From IMG/VR virus record IMGVR_UViG_3300042554_001774, positions 1 through 64,000 of that record: 64,000 nt of DNA; one strand, written 5' to 3'. This document shows, one piece after another, positions 35,424 through 44,108 of this stretch; position 1 is the first letter of the stretch; the number at the start of each line of letters is the position of its first letter. This DNA comes from a virus. Made by a program: the position numbers and the translations under genes. Under the pieces are notes generated by a model. The model did no database searches and had not been told where the DNA came from. It was given only the letters and a program-made list of their open reading frames with translations.

Positions 35424-37112
35424 TTAGTAAAAGGTTCCTATTGAGACTGTTGGTCTCTCCGTGTTTTGCCCAAACTTTTTCATGTATCGCTGATACGCTG
35501 GGCTCGCATCCTCGATGGTTGGCTTGATAAAGAAGTAATACGGTTTCGATCCTGCAAAGTATCCGAGCGCGTCAGCTACGTCGCTTGGCTGCCCGTCCGC
35601 TTTGCGTTCATCGACAGCTTCTTTTTGAATCACTTTCTTCTTCAGTTTGGTTAGCTGGACGCAAAGGTTTGGGCATCTGTGTGTCACGATCCTTAACCTG
35701 GGAAGCCCTTTTTGATTCGGATGCATCCAGCCGTTGATAATCATTTGCCTACCGCCGACATCATCGCTGCCAGGGCGGAACCTGTGTTTCGTTGAGAAGC
35801 ATGTTAGGCCAGCTAGCAAGAAGGCCCTTTCGTACTCATCTACAATCCGGCACCCAAAACCCATCGGCGTCTGTCGGGATGCCCTATGGTCAATAATGAA
35901 CTTGAAGAATTTCTCATCCTGAGCCTCTCGCTTGATCAACTGAGCGAGCTGAACCGCATCAGCTCTTCCCGGATAAAATTCTTGATACGGGACGAAGTAT
36001 TCACCAAACTCCGGTGGAGGGACTGCACACAAAAGAGCAGCGGGTGCAGAAGTTCCTGGATCGACGATAAGGTATTTAGTCCATGTATTAGGAGGAAGCC
36101 CATCACGAGAACGAAGAGTCCGACTAACCACATCTTCACGATCCTCATCATCAATAATTGCTGAGTGAACATACTTATCAAACAGTGGGTACATCCTAAG
36201 GTTTGCAGAGACAAATAGTCCCTTGTCTCGAGCCATCGCTTCTTCTGGTGTCGAGCACCCCGCAAGAAACTCGGCTATCGCCTTCCGGCCTAAATGCCTG
36301 TTGCCAGACATTGTTAGCATGACCTTGCGGGCGATGTGGTGATTACCGGCCTCGATCTCCCGGTCAATCATGTCCACGTATTTCTTCAAGTCCTCGCTGT
36401 CCTCGTCAGGCCATGACGACCACATGAGCCGTCCATCCCTATCGAGCAGTCGAGCCTTGGCTTCATCCACATACCCGTCGATATAGCACCGCTCGTCAAT
36501 CCATATTTCATCAACCGGATCTCCAGGCTGCGGTGCGCCACGACTTGAAAATGCGAATATCTCTGCAAGGTCTTCTCCGGTCGACGGGTCCTTGATAATG
36601 ACCTTATTGAAGATGTTCTCGCTCTTAACATTCCATGAGATACTCTTAATGAATCTCTTGGGTATCAGAGGCGGACTATCCTTCGGCTTAAGCCCCTTGT
36701 CTTTGTCTGGGTCGTATGCTCTTAGCTCTTTAGTCAGTGGGTCGGTGACGACCTTGAATAGTCCTGACTTGAAGAGAACTCTGTGTATTGTTCTTCCTAT
36801 GGCGGATTCGTCGAATGCCACGATATACATTCGCAGGCATCTACCCTTCTGCCACGGCTCTCTGAGGTCAACTGTCCGTCCGTCTGCTAGTGTTACTGGC
36901 GTGTCCGTCGCTATCGCAGCGAACACATGAGCTAGTACAACTGTTTTTCCCGCGCGGTTCCCGCCTTGGCAGCAAGTATACTTGGCCCTTGGCATGTCAT
37001 ATAAAGGCTCTTGCTTGTCGGTTGGCCTGAATATCCTGATGGCCATCCTGGATCGCTCGACGAGTTCTACGGCTGCTGCTGCTTCTACTGCAGTGAAGTT
37101 CAGCCCTGCCAT
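35424..37112 (-). CDS. terL: Terminase large subunit
   Basis: 562 residues. The ATPase Walker A is GGNRAGKTVV near 50, Walker B is the hydrophobic-acidic DEIWIDERCY near 207, and a coupling WSSWPDED follows. The nuclease domain shows LIVDPGTSAPAALL and FIIDHRASRQT, then DAVQLAQLI and a final ADALGYFAG. It packages DNA into the procapsid and cuts concatemers. Its start overlaps the stop of the small-subunit gene by one base. Confidence 0.93.
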   Translation of the reverse strand: MAGLNFTAVEAAAAVELVERSRMAIRIFRPTDKQEPLYDMPRAKYTCCQGGNRAGKTVVLAHVFAAIATDTPVTLADGRTVDLREPWQKGRCLRMYIVAFDESAIGRTIHRVLFKSGLFKVVTDPLTKELRAYDPDKDKGLKPKDSPPLIPKRFIKSISWNVKSENIFNKVIIKDPSTGEDLAEIFAFSSRGAPQPGDPVDEIWIDERCYIDGYVDEAKARLLDRDGRLMWSSWPDEDSEDLKKYVDMIDREIEAGNHHIARKVMLTMSGNRHLGRKAIAEFLAGCSTPEEAMARDKGLFVSANLRMYPLFDKYVHSAIIDDEDREDVVSRTLRSRDGLPPNTWTKYLIVDPGTSAPAALLCAVPPPEFGEYFVPYQEFYPGRADAVQLAQLIKREAQDEKFFKFIIDHRASRQTPMGFGCRIVDEYERAFLLAGLTCFSTKHRFRPGSDDVGGRQMIINGWMHPNQKGLPRLRIVTHRCPNLCVQLTKLKKKVIQKEAVDERKADGQPSDVADALGYFAGSKPYYFFIKPTIEDASPAYQRYMKKFGQNTERPTVSIGTFY

Positions 37113-37843
37113 TATTCCTCCGTGTACTCGTCAGCTTTGGGGTCGTATTCAGTATCTTCCCCTGTATTATTCTCTTCTGGAAATTTTTCTATTTCCGAAT
37201 ACTCGGCATCGATAATGACGCCGCCCTTTTCGAGGATCTCAGTGACAAGTGACGGGTCGGCTTTGATGCACGCCAGAAACACTTTCCTTCTTATGCCTCT
37301 GTCTGATACGGCTTGCGCGATGACTGCCGTTTGCAGTGCTGGGTCTTCCGAGAACGCCTTGAGTGCGATATTAGCGAGGATTGACTCTAGATCCGCTTCA
37401 TCCAGTGATCCAACATCGAGTTGCTTATCAGCGTCAGCGGCCTTGGCGTGTCGCGAGATCAGGTCAAACCAGTCCTTTCGGAGGTTGAGGCTTGGCTCGT
37501 AGAATTCCTTCTCCTCGATGGATAGGCCATTGCCGAGAGCTTTTTGGAACTCTTCATGCATCAGCTTGGCAAAGCCTTCATGCCCGCCAACTTCGGCAAA
37601 AAAAGAGGACATGACCATTGGCATGGCCTGTCCGTCTTTGCCTTTATCTTTTAGTGCTGCTAGAAGCTTCGTTGCAGCGCGGGTGCGGACCCTGCTTTCG
37701 GATCTGGTGATTATGCCTTTGGCTTGGTCGTTGTGATCCATAATACAATCTCGGCACAGTCCACTTGTTAGTTCGGCATTCCTGAAGACAAAGCCGCACG
37801 TCATGCAGTGCGAGTGCTGTTTATCTACCTTGGGCCAAACCAT
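37112..37843 (-). CDS. Putative terminase small subunit with N-terminal zinc ribbon
   Basis: The ATG at 37843 has GGAAG upstream; an earlier ATG at 37873 would fall in the terminator. Residues 1-40 hold CMTCGFVF and CRDCIMDH, a CxxC-CxxC ribbon. The middle is helical with DNA-binding-like elements, and the acidic C-terminus ends in KADEYTEE. Position right before the large subunit and the acidic tail fit a small terminase, but the zinc ribbon is atypical. Confidence 0.6.
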   Translation of the reverse strand: MVWPKVDKQHSHCMTCGFVFRNAELTSGLCRDCIMDHNDQAKGIITRSESRVRTRAATKLLAALKDKGKDGQAMPMVMSSFFAEVGGHEGFAKLMHEEFQKALGNGLSIEEKEFYEPSLNLRKDWFDLISRHAKAADADKQLDVGSLDEADLESILANIALKAFSEDPALQTAVIAQAVSDRGIRRKVFLACIKADPSLVTEILEKGGVIIDAEYSEIEKFPEENNTGEDTEYDPKADEYTEE

Positions 37844-37854
37844 GTTTCTTCCAG

Positions 37855-37886
37855 AAAAAAAGGCGGGCAGCAACGAGCCACCCGCC
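37855..37886 (-). terminator. Rho-independent terminator after the capsid unit
   Basis: A GGCGGG/CCCGCC stem with a 13-base loop is followed on the minus strand by seven T's. It ends the scaffold-capsid-decoration unit and precedes the terminase genes, so the packaging genes need read-through or their own promoter. Confidence 0.88.
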
Positions 37887-37935
37887 CTCTAGCGGCTTTC
37901 GTTACCGATTTAGCCGCCATCCCCAGATTGTGTGA

Positions 37936-38136
37936 TTAGCTGTTGCCCTTCATGCCCTGCATTTTCAGCGGGCTTGACGACAGAGAGCCAATCGGTTCTG
38001 TTCCGACCTTATTTGGGAAGCCAGATGGCCGTGGAATCACGTTCTGGACCTTTCCCTTAGACAGGGCGACTTTCGCGTCTGCACGATTGGAATCGTTCAG
38101 CTTCGCGCCGCCCAGGTTCATTTTTCCATTAGCCAT
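37936..38136 (-). CDS. Small basic protein between decoration and terminase genes (66 aa)
   Basis: A 66-codon gene with a basic, Gly/Asn/Lys-rich composition (MANGKMNLGGAKLNDS and a closing LKMQGMKGNS). It follows the capsid decoration gene and precedes the terminator, so it is part of the late capsid unit. Probably a minor head component. Not recognised. Confidence 0.6.
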   Translation of the reverse strand: MANGKMNLGGAKLNDSNRADAKVALSKGKVQNVIPRPSGFPNKVGTEPIGSLSSSPLKMQGMKGNS

Positions 38137-38153
38137 GAGGTACTTCCTTGTTG

Positions 38154-39074
38154 TTAGGCTGCGACGAGTTCGTAAGTAATTAGCGCATGAACTGCAGTTG
38201 CGCCAGTCAAGTCACCACCATCCTTAATGATGGTGATTGCAGTGTTTGCGTCACATGCAGCAAAGCTCGCGCCGTCAGCCAGGACTAGGCCGTTGGTGGC
38301 TGTTCCAATTCGCAGCACTACACTGCGACCCAGACCGGCAATCTTAGCGTCCATGAGCGATACGGGTGACGAGGATTGCGTTCCACGCACCAGTATCCCA
38401 GTGATTCCTGCGGTTGTTCCGCCGACCGCAATCAATGACAGGTCGTGCAGTCTGTATTTATATCCAGGTACTGCTGGTAGCAGTGTTGCGCCAGCATTGA
38501 CATTTGCAGTGGTCGTCTCGACCCTAGCAGTCTGGACTACACCAGCAGCGGCTGCTGGTCGTGCTGTACTGAAGTCGCACGAGACGTCCGATAGCACATT
38601 GTTGGCCACTGCTTCGAGAGCCACGATGTTTCCTGCTGTTCCAGCCACCAGCTTGCCGCTGGTGCCGCACACGAGGTTTGCGCCTTTAGATACGGTCGCA
38701 CCGCCAAGTCCTTCAATGCGGCTGGCCTTGGTGATGATCAGGAATAGCTCGTCGTCTGCAACGTCGGATGTTAGGAATGGATCGACGATGCCGCATGGGG
38801 CAGTGCCCGTGGTGCATTGAACGACATCGGTGTCCATGCGAGTTCCGGAGGTGTCAGGTGTTACCAGAGACCCTGGCTTCAGCGCACCACCGCTCGTATT
38901 CTTAACCCACTTGGTCTTAACTCGGCCACTATTCAAGACATAGAATATGTCGTTGGCTGAGTCATAACGCATTGCGACATCATCGCGCTCGTCACCAAGC
39001 AAGCCTGGTTCTTGAGCGGAGTCAGCCGCCGCTACTTTCTGCCCGAGGGCATATCTTCCGTGAAAACTAGACAT
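38154..39074 (-). CDS. Capsid decoration / stabilisation protein (306 aa)
   Basis: Starts MSSFHGRYALGQ and has the DUF2190-like features VKNTSGGALKPGSLVTPD and GGATVSKGANLVCGTSGKL, then an Ala/Thr-rich C-terminal beta sandwich (GYKYRLHDLSLIAVGG). It lies 27 bases after the major capsid gene, the usual place for cement proteins. Longer than a bare cement protein because of the added C-terminal domain. Confidence 0.65.
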   Translation of the reverse strand: MSSFHGRYALGQKVAAADSAQEPGLLGDERDDVAMRYDSANDIFYVLNSGRVKTKWVKNTSGGALKPGSLVTPDTSGTRMDTDVVQCTTGTAPCGIVDPFLTSDVADDELFLIITKASRIEGLGGATVSKGANLVCGTSGKLVAGTAGNIVALEAVANNVLSDVSCDFSTARPAAAAGVVQTARVETTTANVNAGATLLPAVPGYKYRLHDLSLIAVGGTTAGITGILVRGTQSSSPVSLMDAKIAGLGRSVVLRIGTATNGLVLADGASFAACDANTAITIIKDGGDLTGATAVHALITYELVAA

Positions 39075-39101
39075 TTTGTATATTGCTCCTTGATTGACTG
39101 G

Positions 39102-40211
39102 TTATGCTGCGTAGTAAGCGCCGGTGTACTTGGGCTGATGGACATAGTTGCCCAAGAAGCCTACTAGGAATTGACTCAACTGGCTTTCTGTGGACCAATC
39201 AGTGTCAGTGAAGAACAGGTCGCTGTGTACTGAGTACAGGGCTGACGTTGATGGGTTGATCGCAAAGCCTTGACCTGCTGGGCAGTCAAAGTCGCTGGTG
39301 ATCAAGGATCCACCGTAAGTCAGCGTGTCAGGGAAGCCTAGATTAGAGGCGTAATCGCTAACGCGAGTTCGCTCTCGTTCTTCCAGTCTGTCCTCGACGG
39401 CGCTGTACAATTCTTGCGACAGCAACTGAACGACAGGAGCAGCGCCTTCGCCACCAGTGTGACGGATTGACTGAGTCATTCGTCGCATCGCTTTCAAGCA
39501 GTTAGCTGCCCATCCTGTCGATGCGCCGATGCTGGCCGAGACGTTCATGATCTTGGGACTGTTGTAGTCATAATCGCTGGAGCCAGAACCAAGTGGCCAG
39601 TCAGTAAGTAGCGCGGCGCATGGACGGCCTGATCCAATATTGTTGGACCATGTCCCGCCAATGGCTCCAAGAGCGATTGACAGTCCACCGTAGGTGGTTC
39701 CTGCGGTTGGCTTCATGATCCACTCAGTGGATGGTGAGCCAGGCGTGTCACCCTTCAAGAAGCTCTTGATCCCAGTCATGTACTGAGAGTTTGCTCCACT
39801 GTTGTCGATGTAGAACTGGCCGTTCAACTTGCGAGTCATCGCTCGAACCAAGCGGTCCATCTTCTTGCCAGCTTCGTCAACGATTGCTTGAGGCGAATCG
39901 CTGTTGATCATTTGGAATCGACGACGCATAGTGTCGGTTGACTCTAGTTCGGCGTGCGAAATTCGCAGTTGCTCGTAAACTTGGGTTTCGTCCCATACGT
40001 GACGGTCGCTGCCAGTGATGGCACGAACCTTTGGCTCGCGTACTTCGATGTCCCAGACCATTTCTGGAGCCTTCATGTTCAGGATAACATTACCCTGGAT
40101 TTCCATGAGCTTCAGCAAAAGGCGATTTCGGATGGTGTGATCGGTGGCTTCCTTAAAGTAGGCTGGCACCGTTACTTTGAGCGCGGCTAGCGCTTCAGCA
40201 ATGGCATTCAC
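39102..40211 (-). CDS. Major capsid protein (HK97-fold type inferred)
   Basis: 369 residues, directly after a scaffold-like gene and before a decoration-like gene. It contains a helical N-arm, an early EMVWDIEVREPKVRAI strand pair, a long spine-like helix (AIVDEAGKKMDRLVRAMTRK) and a final YVHQPKYTGAYYAA, consistent with an HK97-type shell protein. No protease cleavage signature is evident. The call rests on order, size and fold pattern. Confidence 0.75.
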   Translation of the reverse strand: MNAIAEALAALKVTVPAYFKEATDHTIRNRLLLKLMEIQGNVILNMKAPEMVWDIEVREPKVRAITGSDRHVWDETQVYEQLRISHAELESTDTMRRRFQMINSDSPQAIVDEAGKKMDRLVRAMTRKLNGQFYIDNSGANSQYMTGIKSFLKGDTPGSPSTEWIMKPTAGTTYGGLSIALGAIGGTWSNNIGSGRPCAALLTDWPLGSGSSDYDYNSPKIMNVSASIGASTGWAANCLKAMRRMTQSIRHTGGEGAAPVVQLLSQELYSAVEDRLEERERTRVSDYASNLGFPDTLTYGGSLITSDFDCPAGQGFAINPSTSALYSVHSDLFFTDTDWSTESQLSQFLVGFLGNYVHQPKYTGAYYAA

Positions 40212-40276
40212 AGGTTGATACTCCTTACTGTGTTATGTTGCCTGGCCAGCCTCATGCCGACCAATGGGGTTGTCCG

Positions 40277-41518
40277 CTAGTTTCTCCACCCGCTGACCCG
40301 CTCGGCGTTCTCTGGATTCATTCGAACCATATTTGCCAGGCGAAGCGTTGGGAGAGTTTTCGATACATGCCCAACGTCTGCCGCTGGGGTTTGTTGATTT
40401 GGTACTGGCTGTCTGTTGTCAGCCAAGAGTCGTTTTTGCTGCGCCTGAGTTAGGACGGGTGCTGGCTCGGCGACTGCTGCTTGTGCTTGTGCTTGTTGAG
40501 TCCCTGCTGTCGCGAACTCAAGTGCGAGTTGTCGCAGTGTGATTTCTGGAGCGCCGGGAAGTTGTGTTCGCAATTGCGAAAGCTTGTTCTTGAAAGTGCT
40601 TCCCGCTTTAGTCCAGGCAACGTCGCCGGATCCGAAGAAGTCTTGTTTTGGCTCGCCGTTTGCGTCCAAGTGGAACAGGACAGACTTGTTTACTTCGTGC
40701 CACTGCTGGAGTGACTGCCTGCTCTGTCGCTCTTGCTCGGCCTGGACGTAACTCTGTCGCTCTTGCTCGACTCGGGAGTTCATCTCAGCAAACCTGGCTT
40801 CGATGATTCTCTGTGCCTTTTCCTCGGCGATTTTCTCGATAATCTCTTTGCTGTCTTCGACTACTGCCATCGGGTTCCGTAGGAGCATGTCAGCCTGCTC
40901 TCGGGATGCCCTTTCGTACTCGTTGATTGTACGGGCTGCATCGATACTCACCGCGCCGAATGAAGTAATTGGCTTGGCGTAACCACTGTCATCGCGTTCG
41001 ACGTAGTTTTCCAGTAGTGGATCATACTTCTGCAGCTCACGGAACCGTCTCGCGATTTGTTGCGATTGAGTCTCTGGTCCCGTTGGTTGAGAATGTCCTG
41101 TTGTGTCCTGAGGGGCAGCCGCAGACTGAGCGGGTTGACTCTGAGAAGCTCTAAGCTGTTCTAACTCGTCCCTGAGTCGCGCTGCTTCCGACATAGCTTG
41201 CGAACCCGCCAAAGCGCGAGAGATGACGCTTTCGTAGAGTTCTGCAGGATCAGTCCCTTCATCGACAGTGATACCCTTCTGTCTGAGAAGGTCTTCAAAC
41301 CTGATGGCCGCCTCTGAAGGCTGGCCCTGCCCCTGGTCTAAAACTGAAGCGGCATCCGTGCCTTCTACTGTCTCTATTCCCGGCGACAGTGCTTCAGTTG
41401 TAACCTGCGATACTTCCTCGCTAACCGTTGTAGCTGCAGTATCGCTTGTTTGAGTTGTGTCTGCTTGTGTTTTGCTGCTGGACATAAAGTCCGCAAAACG
41501 AAGTTCTTGGGATGTCAT
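40277..41518 (-). CDS. Scaffold protein
   Basis: 413 residues, very hydrophilic and helical, rich in Glu, Gln, Ala and Arg, with an acidic disordered N-terminus (about 1-60), a Gln/Ser-rich linker, a coiled coil (about 160-250, AEMNSRVEQERQSYVQAEQE) and a basic C-terminus with KTLPTLRLANMVRM. This is the usual make-up of scaffolds, whose basic tail binds the capsid protein encoded next. It opens the late capsid unit. Confidence 0.7.
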   Translation of the reverse strand: MTSQELRFADFMSSSKTQADTTQTSDTAATTVSEEVSQVTTEALSPGIETVEGTDAASVLDQGQGQPSEAAIRFEDLLRQKGITVDEGTDPAELYESVISRALAGSQAMSEAARLRDELEQLRASQSQPAQSAAAPQDTTGHSQPTGPETQSQQIARRFRELQKYDPLLENYVERDDSGYAKPITSFGAVSIDAARTINEYERASREQADMLLRNPMAVVEDSKEIIEKIAEEKAQRIIEARFAEMNSRVEQERQSYVQAEQERQSRQSLQQWHEVNKSVLFHLDANGEPKQDFFGSGDVAWTKAGSTFKNKLSQLRTQLPGAPEITLRQLALEFATAGTQQAQAQAAVAEPAPVLTQAQQKRLLADNRQPVPNQQTPAADVGHVSKTLPTLRLANMVRMNPENAERVSGWRN

Positions 41519-41654
41519 TTGTACTCTACTGGGGGATAGTGTCGCTTTGCCATCGCTCGGGTGGCTTTAATGCGATTTATTCCCCAAGTGGAGTCAGTGA
41601 CTAGAAAGCTCCCGAATTGAGTATCAAAAAAATAAAAAAATCGAAAAAGGAATA

Positions 41655-41903
41655 ATGTGTAGGCAATGGTTCTTTTTAAGAAAGGTGTTTATGGACAGTA
41701 TTCCTCCAACGGAAGAGTGGCTATCAGCTAAGGAAGTGGCGGCAATCTTTGGCGTCAGCGTGTCTCGGGTTTATTTTGCGCATAGTACTGGACGCAGGAA
41801 TTCGTCTGGATCGCTAGTGCGGCTGACTATGTTTCGGACTCTGTCCGGACTGGCTACGACCAGGAAGCTCGTGGATGAGTTCCTGCTGAAGCTGAATGGT
41901 TAG
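41655..41903 (+). CDS. Small HTH / excisionase-like DNA-binding protein
   Basis: Plus strand, divergent from the scaffold operon. The conserved part WLSAKEVAAIFGVSVSRVYF is a MerR/Xis-type helix-turn-helix. Two starts are possible: ATG at 41655 (AAGGA close upstream) or ATG at 41691 (AAAGGTG upstream). Next to a recombinase gene it is a candidate recombination directionality factor; it could also regulate the late operon across the 136-bp divergent region. Confidence 0.7.
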   Translation: MCRQWFFLRKVFMDSIPPTEEWLSAKEVAAIFGVSVSRVYFAHSTGRRNSSGSLVRLTMFRTLSGLATTRKLVDEFLLKLNG

Positions 41904-42090
41904 AAGCCCATGCACTGGAAATTGTATCTTATGTGATACAATATGCATTGGCTGTGGCAGGACTCTCGATGAGATATTTCGATGGCGCGCTATGCGCGAC
42001 TGCGAGAAGCTCGAGGTTTTGAGGCGGACGGGAGCACTGGACTGTGAGTCCACTTCCAGCGATGAATCAGCCGAAGGTGATCCGCGCTAA
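41896..42090 (+). CDS. DUF1289-family small Cys protein
   Basis: 64 residues with SPCTGNCILCDTICIGCGRTLDEI and a conserved W, the DUF1289 pattern with Cys likely binding a metal or Fe-S centre. It overlaps the upstream HTH gene by 8 bases and its 3' 101 bases overlap, tail to tail, the end of the recombinase gene. Confidence 0.7.
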   Translation: MVRSPCTGNCILCDTICIGCGRTLDEIFRWRAMRDCEKLEVLRRTGALDCESTSSDESAEGDPR

Positions 42091-43417
42091 ATGGCTTCTT
42101 GAGGCTGAGTCTTGCCTTGTGTTTGCACTTGCCCCACAAGCTGCTGCCAATCATCTCGTGCATGATGTCTATCTGTCTCAGCCTGCGCTGCACATAGGAT
42201 CGCTTGAGCATTGTCAGATTGGCCTTGACGCCTAGTTCCCTGGCCTTGATGGCTATGATCATGTCCTCGATTTGAGTGGTAGACAATCCGAGTTCGTACT
42301 TCATGACCCATATCTGACCGGCTTGAAGCAGTTGCTTCTTATCGACAGCCAGTCTCTTTTGGTGTTCGCTAATCTGTTCTATTTTGAATCCAGCGCGAGG
42401 GAGTCCATTTGGCCTTCCGTTTGCTTGGCACCATGCAGCAGTTTCCTTGTTTCGATTAGACTTCATCTGGCTTTCTAATTGTGCAATTGAAGCCATCAGC
42501 GATATCCATTCCTTACCCTGCCCTGTGTCTGTCCTGATTCGCTCGCAGACGAAGTGAACGTAAGCGCCTTTTCGCTGTATCTCGGCTATTGTCTTCATGG
42601 CGTCCAGGGTATTTCGCCACCCTCGATCCATTCGGTAGATAACGACGTCATCCCCTGGCTGCAGGTCGTTCATAAGCCGCTTACCGGCCTCTCGCTCCAT
42701 AAATGGCACTGAGAAGGCGCTAATGGCAGGATCGGAGTAAACTGGCCCTACAGGGCACTGTAGCTTCTCTGCGAGGTCCTCTGCGTATTTGGCATTGGCA
42801 GTGCCTTGCCACTTCAGGCCGAGCCCTGAGACGTACTGTGGCTCTGTGGATACACGTTCGTACATGCGGATCGTGCCTGTTGGTCGCTCCGTTTTGATCT
42901 TTTGAGGCAGGACGAATTCGCTATTCATCCATTTGACTTTTGGCTTCGTGTTTGACGATTGCGAGTTTTGAAGCCTCTTGATTAGTAGTGCTTCTCTAAT
43001 TCGCTCGCTTGTCACATCAGAAGCGTATTGAGCCATAGCGGCTAGGATATTCGCCTGTAGCTTCCCGGAGGCTGTGGTCGTGTTGATCTGGTTGTTGATG
43101 AAATGCACGAAGATACCCTTCTCCTCGAAGAAGTGCATCAAGTTGCAGAAGTCTCTCAGGTTTCTGCATAGTCGGTCGATCTGCAAGCATATAACGTGGT
43201 CGCCCGGCTTTACCTGCTCGATGATGCGACCACCACCTGGGCGGCCCGCAAAGGATTTGCTCCATGCGCTGACGCCAGCATCAGTAACCACAACTTGCTC
43301 AGCCTCTGGTATAACCGAAGTGGCATAATTGGTTGTCCTGACCATTTGGTCTGGTATACTGATGTCAGAGGCTTTGGAGTCCTTATGGCTAACGCGATTG
43401 TAAAGGAATGCTTTCAT
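41990..43417 (-). CDS. Serine recombinase with two catalytic domains in tandem
   Basis: 475 residues with two resolvase/invertase-type catalytic domains. Domain 1 (about 1-148): catalytic Ser10 in YNRVSHKDS, then IDRLCRNLRD with Arg82 and Arg85, and the E-helix QYASDVTSERIREALL. Domain 2 (about 182-328): Ser190 in MYERVSTEP, MDRGWRNTLDAM with Arg265 and Arg268, and QLESQMKSNRNKE. Both keep the nucleophile and the paired arginines, so both may be active. The C-terminal 145 residues are basic, helical and HTH-like rather than a standard zinc-ribbon large-recombinase tail. Likely the phage integrase or resolvase. The start codon shares CATG with the sigma gene. Confidence 0.85.
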   Translation of the reverse strand: MKAFLYNRVSHKDSKASDISIPDQMVRTTNYATSVIPEAEQVVVTDAGVSAWSKSFAGRPGGGRIIEQVKPGDHVICLQIDRLCRNLRDFCNLMHFFEEKGIFVHFINNQINTTTASGKLQANILAAMAQYASDVTSERIREALLIKRLQNSQSSNTKPKVKWMNSEFVLPQKIKTERPTGTIRMYERVSTEPQYVSGLGLKWQGTANAKYAEDLAEKLQCPVGPVYSDPAISAFSVPFMEREAGKRLMNDLQPGDDVVIYRMDRGWRNTLDAMKTIAEIQRKGAYVHFVCERIRTDTGQGKEWISLMASIAQLESQMKSNRNKETAAWCQANGRPNGLPRAGFKIEQISEHQKRLAVDKKQLLQAGQIWVMKYELGLSTTQIEDMIIAIKARELGVKANLTMLKRSYVQRRLRQIDIMHEMIGSSLWGKCKHKARLSLKKPFSADHLRLIHRWKWTHSPVLPSASKPRASRSRA

Positions 43418-44105
43418 GGGTAAACGTCGAAAAGGAGGGATGTTTTCACCGAGTCCCTATGTGACTGGTGCGAAGCAAATGTCAACTGGAGAGGAATTGC
43501 AAGCGATTGCCGTATACCAGAAGACGAGAGATGGTAGTTTAGCGGAATCGGTACTTAAGTCAAGGGCCTCTTGGGTGCAGAGTATCATTGCTAATATACC
43601 CATGCCCAGCTTTGCTGACATGGATACGGTGTTTTCTGATGTCATGCTGGCCGTCTATGAGTCGCTCTCGAACTACGATGAATCCAAGGCGGCCCTGTCC
43701 ACATACCTCTGGAGGGTTATCTATAATTCTGCACTGACCAGCGCCAAAGAGCAGGATACAAATGCTGAGCAGTTTACCCCTGAACTGATCGTCGATGAGG
43801 CCGTTGATTACTCTGAGTGCATCGAAAACGCCCGAAAGGTCATCTTGAATACACCCCCCGAGATGCTCAATGAGCGATCCAGAAAGGTTGCGCACATGAT
43901 GCTCAAGGGTTACTCCGTTCAGGAGATAGCAAGCACCTTAGACGTGACCAAGTCCGTTGCCGGTGAGATAATCACCAGCATACGTCGATACATCGCTTGG
44001 TGCATGGTCAAGCAGAATCTATCTGCAGAGCCGGTCATTAGCGACAGCGATCTTATGGATCTGGCTGAGGAGCATGAGCGGGCCAATGTGACCAAATGGC
44101 GGTAG
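43416..44105 (+). CDS. Phage RNA polymerase sigma factor (sigma-70 family)
   Basis: 229 residues. Region 2 is in the first half (SVLKSRASWVQSIIANI, a YESLSNYDESKAALSTYLWR stretch); region 4 HTH is at about 150-195 (ERSRKVAHMMLKGYSVQEIA, then TKSVAGEIITSIRRYI). AAAGGA lies 8 bases before the ATG. Plus strand, opposed to the recombinase with overlapping start codons. Probably directs host RNA polymerase to phage promoters. Confidence 0.85.
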   Translation: MGKRRKGGMFSPSPYVTGAKQMSTGEELQAIAVYQKTRDGSLAESVLKSRASWVQSIIANIPMPSFADMDTVFSDVMLAVYESLSNYDESKAALSTYLWRVIYNSALTSAKEQDTNAEQFTPELIVDEAVDYSECIENARKVILNTPPEMLNERSRKVAHMMLKGYSVQEIASTLDVTKSVAGEIITSIRRYIAWCMVKQNLSAEPVISDSDLMDLAEEHERANVTKWR

Positions 44106-44108
44106 TGG

